A stretch of DNA of 64,000 nucleotides from Litorimonas sp046250185 (GTDB lineage: Bacteria; Pseudomonadota; Alphaproteobacteria; Caulobacterales; Maricaulaceae). The translations under genes and the position numbers were made by a program. This document shows, one piece after another, positions 59,918-64,000 of this stretch. The stretch is from NCBI RefSeq assembly GCF_046250185.1, contig NZ_CP176469.1. One strand, written 5' to 3'. A model generated the notes under the pieces. It was not told where the DNA came from, ran no database searches, and worked only from the letters and a program-made list of their open reading frames with translations. Every line of letters starts with the position of its first letter. Positions within the stretch are counted from its first letter, which is position 1.

Positions 59918-61408
59918 ATGACCCTGACCCCACAACTCGCGCTCGCCCTGATCCTTATCATCCCGCTAGTCGCGGCTGCCTTGATCCCGCTTGCCGGAAA
60001 ATATCAAAATATTCGCGAAGGCATTACCTTAGTCGCTGGCGCATTACTGCTCGCCACTGTTGGTTACCTGTGTGTTCAAGTCGCAGACGGTGTTCGGCCA
60101 GAACTACACCTCGGCACTTTCGCGGGCAGCTTTGATGTGCGTCTAAAATTAGAGCCACTGGGCGCAACATTTGCCGCCATTGCCAGTTCGCTCTGGATCG
60201 TCAATTCGCTCTTTACCCTCGGCTATATGCGCGGGAATAAAGAAAAAAATCAGACACGATTTTTTGCCTTCGTCGCCATCGCAATTTTCGCCGCTATGGG
60301 TATTGCGGCCTCCGCAAACTTGATCACGCTGTTTATCTTTTACGAAGCCCTCACAATTTCGACGTTCCCGCTAGTGACACACAAAGGCGATGCCAAGGCT
60401 AAGCGTGGCGGGACAATTTATGCCTTGATCCTGATGGGTACATCGCTCGCGCTGCTCCTACCAGCCGTGATCGGTACGCAAGTTATCGCGGGCACGACGG
60501 AGTTCCAGGTCGGCGGGGTTTTTCCAGAAGGAACAAGCCTTTTGGCAACGTCCATCCTGCTATTCCTCTTTGCATTCGGCATTGGCAAAGCGGCCTTGAT
60601 GCCCGTTCATCCTTGGTTACCTAATGCCATGGTTGCGCCGACCCCTGTTTCCGCATTGCTACACGCTGTGGCGGTTGTGAAGGCGGGTGTGTTCACCATG
60701 CTGAAAGTGGTGGTATTTACATTCGGGCCAAGTCTCGCGGCGGAAACGCCTGCGTCAACAGTACTGTCTTGGATTGCTGCGATTTCTATCGTGGTGGCCT
60801 CCATCATTGCGCTGCGGCAAGACAATCTAAAAGCGCGTCTGGCCTATTCAACCGTTTCGCAGCTCTCTTACGTCACCTTAGGGGCGATGCTCGCAGTGCC
60901 TATGGGTATCATTGGCGGCGGACTGCAAATCGTCATGCATGCTTGGGGTAAAATTACGTTGTTCATGTGCGCGGGGGCGATTTACACGATTGCGCACCGC
61001 ACAAAGGTGAGTGAATTAGATGGCTTAGGACGGACAATGCCGTGGGTGTTCGGGGCGTTTCTGGTCGGGTCGCTCTCCATTATTGGTATCCCACCCATGG
61101 GGGGGTCATGGGCAAAATTTTACCTCATGGCTGGCGCGCTAGATAGCGGGAAAGCTATCCTGATCGCGGCATTGATAGTCTCGTCTATTCTCAACATTAT
61201 CTATTTAATTCCTGTCGCGGTGCGCGGCTTTATGAAACCTGCGGCGAACCCTGATGATGACGCACATATTGCAACTCTGCGCGGGAAGCATTTATGGGTT
61301 ATTATCCCGCCAGTGATCACAGCTCTCGGTTCGCTTTTCTTGTTTTTCTTCGCGGGCGGGATCGTTGATTTCCTTGCACCAATTCTACCGGGAGGGCTGC
61401 TGCCATGA
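59918..61408 (+). CDS. Mrp antiporter D-type subunit 2 (NuoL/M/N-like)
   Basis: A 496-residue paralogue with the same charged residues: Glu143 (FIFYEALTISTF), Lys224 and His231 (IGKAALMPVHPWLPNAMVAPTPVSALLHA) and Lys255 (AVVKAGVFTML). The NuoM-like block with HAWGKITLFMCAGAIY replaces the usual HAxxKxxLF of MrpD. It overlaps the next gene by four bases. It could fulfil the role of the MrpA N-terminal part. Confidence 0.92.
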   Translation: MTLTPQLALALILIIPLVAAALIPLAGKYQNIREGITLVAGALLLATVGYLCVQVADGVRPELHLGTFAGSFDVRLKLEPLGATFAAIASSLWIVNSLFTLGYMRGNKEKNQTRFFAFVAIAIFAAMGIAASANLITLFIFYEALTISTFPLVTHKGDAKAKRGGTIYALILMGTSLALLLPAVIGTQVIAGTTEFQVGGVFPEGTSLLATSILLFLFAFGIGKAALMPVHPWLPNAMVAPTPVSALLHAVAVVKAGVFTMLKVVVFTFGPSLAAETPASTVLSWIAAISIVVASIIALRQDNLKARLAYSTVSQLSYVTLGAMLAVPMGIIGGGLQIVMHAWGKITLFMCAGAIYTIAHRTKVSELDGLGRTMPWVFGAFLVGSLSIIGIPPMGGSWAKFYLMAGALDSGKAILIAALIVSSILNIIYLIPVAVRGFMKPAANPDDDAHIATLRGKHLWVIIPPVITALGSLFLFFFAGGIVDFLAPILPGGLLP

Positions 61409-61755
61409 GCGATCGAGAGTTAGTCGACCATTCCGCAGAGGGTGTGCATCCCGCAGCCAAACCGTTTTTGTTTTTGGGTCGCGAAGGTGTCAAACGCAAC
61501 TTCATATGGTTGCCGCTTATTGGGCTTTTGGCCTGCAGTGTTTTGGGCGTTATGTATCCTCAAAAACATCCGCTCCCCTATGAAGAAAATATCCCAGGCA
61601 GCTGGGCGATTTACGGATTTTTGGCCTATAGCTTCATTGTATTTGCTGCAGGGCCATTATTCAAACTTCTTGCACGTGATGAGAGCTATTACGGAGAAGG
61701 CGGATTGCCTGACCCCGATTACTCGACCGAGCATCTGCATGAGGGAGAGCATTGA
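61405..61755 (+). CDS. Small two-helix membrane protein in the Mrp operon
   Basis: A 116-residue protein with membrane helices at about 34-52 (LPLIGLLACSVLGVMY) and 69-89 (YGFLAYSFIVFAAGPLFKLL). Both ends are acidic and His-bearing (DHSAEGVH, HLHEGEH). I recognise no family. Its overlaps (four bases with D2 and one with D3) show it belongs to the antiporter operon and is probably a structural subunit. Confidence 0.7.
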   Translation: MSDRELVDHSAEGVHPAAKPFLFLGREGVKRNFIWLPLIGLLACSVLGVMYPQKHPLPYEENIPGSWAIYGFLAYSFIVFAAGPLFKLLARDESYYGEGGLPDPDYSTEHLHEGEH

Positions 61756-63506
61756 TGTTTGATCTCATGCAAATAAATCCTGGGCTATGGGTTGTAATAG
61801 CGGGCGTCATTTGCGCCTTGATTCCTAAAACTGGGGCCACGGGCTTCTTGCGCAAAATCCTCGTACTCGGCGCCCCCATTTTGGCAGGCGCATTGATTTA
61901 TCAAATGTATTTTGGCCAAGATATTGGCTCTGACGGCGTTATCGGCGGGAAACTGCTTTTTGGCGGGATTGAGCTAACGACGCTACGCATTGACCGCCTC
62001 AGCCTTGTCTGGGGATTCCTCTTCTGCCTCGCTGGTGTGATTAATGCGATTTACGGTCTCCACGAAAAGTGCCGTATTACCGATAGTTCTGCGCTAGTAT
62101 ATACGGGTGCCGCGATCGCGGGTGTCCTGGCGGGCGACATGATTACACTGTTTATCTTCTGGGAATTGACGGCGATTTCGTCGGTCTTCTTAATCTGGAA
62201 GGGCGGCGAACACGCCTATGCAGCGGGGCTGCGTTATCTTGCGATTCATGTGCTATCGGGCGTGATGCTCCTCGCGGGGGCTGTGATGTTTGCCCGCGCT
62301 AATGGTGGAGATTTCACCTTCGGTTATATCGGACTAGACGCACCAGGTGGCTTGCTTCTGCTGCTCGCCATGGGGATTAAGTGCGGTTTCCCGATGCTGC
62401 ACATGTGGATGCAGGACGCCTATCCCAAAGCCTCGATCACAGGCACGGTCATCCTCGCCAGTTTCACGACAAAGTTTGCGATCTATGCGCTTGCAAGGGC
62501 TTTCCCGGGCACAGATATTCTGATCTGGATCGGGTGTATTATGACATGCTTCCCCGTATTCTTTGCGGTGGTGGAGAACGATCTGCGCCGCGTGCTAGCC
62601 TATTCCCTGAACAACCAGCTTGGCTTTATGGTCGCGGGTATCGGGATCGGGACGACGATGGCAATGAACGGCGTGGTCGGGCAAGTCTTCGTCCACGTTA
62701 TCTTTAAAGGTCTCCTTTTTATGTCCATCGGAGCCGTCATGTATCGCACTGGAACAGCCAAAGCGTCAGAGCTTGGCGGGTTGTTCAGGTCTATGCCGTT
62801 CACGGCTGTGCTGTGCTTGATAGGGGCTGGGTCGATTGCGGCCTTCCCATTATTGGCGGCCTTTGTGACCAAGTCGATGATCCTTGCCGCTGCCGTGGAA
62901 GAACATCTTTATATCCCCTTCCTGATGATGCTGTTCGCATCTGCTGGTGTGATGGAACATTCGGGCATTAAAGTGCCGCACTTCACTTTCTTCGCGCATG
63001 ATAGCGGGCGGCGAGTGAAAGAAGCGCCGTGGAATATGCTTGTCGCCATGAGCCTTGCTGCAATCCTCTGCATTGTTTTGGCATGGCCGTGGGGTGGCTA
63101 CCAAATGCTCTACGCGCTCATGCCGTATGAGACGGATTACAAGCCCTATACGGTTGACCACGTGGTCTTCCAGATGCAGTTGCTTTTCGCGGCTATCTTC
63201 GCCTTTACGCTTCTCAAGCGGTTCAAGCTCTATCCAGCCGAACGTCGGGCTGAGATTTTAGACGCTGATTGGCTTTACCGCAAAGTGGGACTAAACATCG
63301 CCTTGTGGGGTTCTGCTATGTGGACGCGTTTGGGGGCCAATATCACGCGTCTGCGCGACGCAACCCTCGGCAAAGCGGGTAAGCGCCTATATCAAACTTT
63401 CAGCCCTGCGGGTGGCTTATCGCAATCAACGCCGTCTGGTCTGCCAGCCGCTCTCATCGCAGGTGTCTTGGTGTTGGTTTTGGTGTTGGAATATATCACC
63501 CCGTGA
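61755..63506 (+). CDS. Mrp antiporter D-type subunit 3 (NuoL/M/N-like)
   Basis: A 583-residue paralogue, starting at ATG 61755 that overlaps the previous TGA by one base (GAGGGAGAGC upstream). Glu137 (FIFWELTAISSVF), Lys209 and His216 (GIKCGFPMLHMWMQDAYPKAS) and Lys240 (TTKFAIYALA) mark a proton-translocating subunit, with variant HMWMQDAYPKAS in place of the usual HTWLPDAH. The C-terminus adds about 90 residues with an extra helix near the end, which suggests an MrpA-like N-terminal part. It overlaps the MucR gene by four bases. Confidence 0.9.
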   Translation: MFDLMQINPGLWVVIAGVICALIPKTGATGFLRKILVLGAPILAGALIYQMYFGQDIGSDGVIGGKLLFGGIELTTLRIDRLSLVWGFLFCLAGVINAIYGLHEKCRITDSSALVYTGAAIAGVLAGDMITLFIFWELTAISSVFLIWKGGEHAYAAGLRYLAIHVLSGVMLLAGAVMFARANGGDFTFGYIGLDAPGGLLLLLAMGIKCGFPMLHMWMQDAYPKASITGTVILASFTTKFAIYALARAFPGTDILIWIGCIMTCFPVFFAVVENDLRRVLAYSLNNQLGFMVAGIGIGTTMAMNGVVGQVFVHVIFKGLLFMSIGAVMYRTGTAKASELGGLFRSMPFTAVLCLIGAGSIAAFPLLAAFVTKSMILAAAVEEHLYIPFLMMLFASAGVMEHSGIKVPHFTFFAHDSGRRVKEAPWNMLVAMSLAAILCIVLAWPWGGYQMLYALMPYETDYKPYTVDHVVFQMQLLFAAIFAFTLLKRFKLYPAERRAEILDADWLYRKVGLNIALWGSAMWTRLGANITRLRDATLGKAGKRLYQTFSPAGGLSQSTPSGLPAALIAGVLVLVLVLEYITP

Positions 63507-63919
63507 GTGAGTTAAGCCAAAAGCAGAAAACAGCTTTGCTGCGCCACACATCTGATATTGTCTCCGCGATTGCGGGCCAAGGACAGGTCAACCCAAACGA
63601 TCTGCCGAGCCTGATCCAGACTGTTTATGATAGTCTGGAAAGCGCAGCGTATAGCGAAGTGACCGCCACCCCCGAAGTGCGTCCTGATCCAGCCGTGCCC
63701 ATCGCTGACTCCTTACGTGACGACGTCATTATCTGCCTCGAAGATGGTCAGCCGTTTCAGTCGCTCAAACGGCACTTACGGGTGAAGTATAACCTGACGC
63801 CTGACGAATACCGTCAAAAATGGGGTTTACCTAAAGACTATCCCATGGTCGCGCCTGATTATGCGAAGCGCCGATCCGCCCTCGCAAAGCGAACGGGCCT
63901 TGGGAAAAACAAGCGCTGA
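63503..63919 (+). CDS. MucR/Ros family transcriptional regulator
   Basis: A 138-residue regulator. The C-terminal half has DVIICLEDGQPFQSLKRHLRVKYNLTPDEYRQKWGLPKDYPMVAPDYA, the Ros/MucR zinc-finger region (Cys, Asp and His ligands). MucR is a global repressor in alphaproteobacteria and works with CtrA in Caulobacter. The start is GTG 63503, overlapping the D3 stop (GTGA), with no Shine-Dalgarno, so its translation depends on the antiporter mRNA. There is no gene after it within the window. Confidence 0.9.
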   Translation: MSELSQKQKTALLRHTSDIVSAIAGQGQVNPNDLPSLIQTVYDSLESAAYSEVTATPEVRPDPAVPIADSLRDDVIICLEDGQPFQSLKRHLRVKYNLTPDEYRQKWGLPKDYPMVAPDYAKRRSALAKRTGLGKNKR

Positions 63920-64000
63920 GTCGATAAATCGCCAATCGAATCGGATGCGATATAAAAAACGAGTCATTTTGCGACATTTGACCTGCAATATGGTTAACAA
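63920..64000. other. Window end without a gene
   Basis: The last 81 bases contain no open reading frame or clear terminator. A short AT-rich stretch (TATAAAAAAC) is the only feature. Confidence 0.5.

Noticed and set aside
1..64000. Mobile elements, prophage, integrases or defence genes
   Set aside because: No transposase, integrase, restriction, toxin-antitoxin or Cas motif was seen in any likely coding frame.

Overview
The window looks like chromosomal DNA from a marine alphaproteobacterium of moderate GC content, most likely of the Caulobacterales/Maricaulales (Hyphomonadaceae-like) type. The grounds are a stand-alone F0 ATP synthase operon with a duplicated b subunit (atpI-B-E-F'-F, no F1 genes), HdaA next to purMN, a MucR/Ros regulator, CtrA-type boxes (TTAA-N7-TTAA) before a TadG-like gene, DUF2336 and DUF2066 proteins, and a TtpC-type Ton system. 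This placement is inference from gene content; no 16S gene is present.

Layout. 1-6.7 kb: end of a DsbA-like thiol oxidoreductase, smc, and the F0 operon. 6.7-14 kb: cyclophilin lipoprotein, rplS-trmD, an I78-type inhibitor lipoprotein, an unrecognised gene, an ABC-F ATPase, ndk and a vWA/TadG-like pilus-associated protein. 14-24.7 kb: purN-purM, a DUF2066 protein, hdaA, an SDR, an iron-sulfur (6-4) photolyase-type protein, an RluA-type pseudouridine synthase, rnd, a dienelactone hydrolase, a LysM/glycine-zipper lipoprotein and a prokaryotic pentameric ligand-gated channel homologue. 24.7-32.1 kb: pyruvate kinase, a TonB-dependent receptor with a His/Asp/Glu-rich loop plus a small His-containing partner, a CPA1 Na+/H+ antiporter and aspS. 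32.1-35.3 kb: three consecutive secreted glycine-zipper proteins. 35.3-43.1 kb: esterase, aroC, a mini J-domain protein, pdxH, a DUF1499 protein, an MBL hydrolase, an ATP-grasp-like protein and sppA. 43.3 kb: tRNA-Gln(UUG).

43.6-51.8 kb holds a complete Ton energy-transducing system: two DUF3450 periplasmic proteins, a TtpC-like MotA/TolQ/ExbB protein, ExbB, two ExbD, TonB, a TPR protein and a second TonB with a long cytoplasmic extension. Three GTTAT-N3-ATAAC-type operators, a pattern typical of Zur boxes, lie before the Ton operon, before the second TonB and before the His-protein/TonB-receptor pair at 28 kb. I infer a zinc-responsive regulon in which a ZnuD-like receptor is served by a dedicated Ton motor. 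This is the strongest candidate for an undescribed system here.

51.9-55.3 kb: oligopeptidase B and a DUF2336 protein. 55.5-63.5 kb: a tightly overlapping multisubunit Mrp/Mbh-type cation antiporter operon in the order E-F-G-(DUF4040/MrpA C-terminal part)-B-C-D-D-X-D. It has no full-length MrpA, has three NuoL/M/N-like subunits and runs by start/stop overlap into a MucR-type regulator. The window shows no insertion sequences, CRISPR arrays, phage genes or integrases. No gene-free stretch exceeds about 270 bases.
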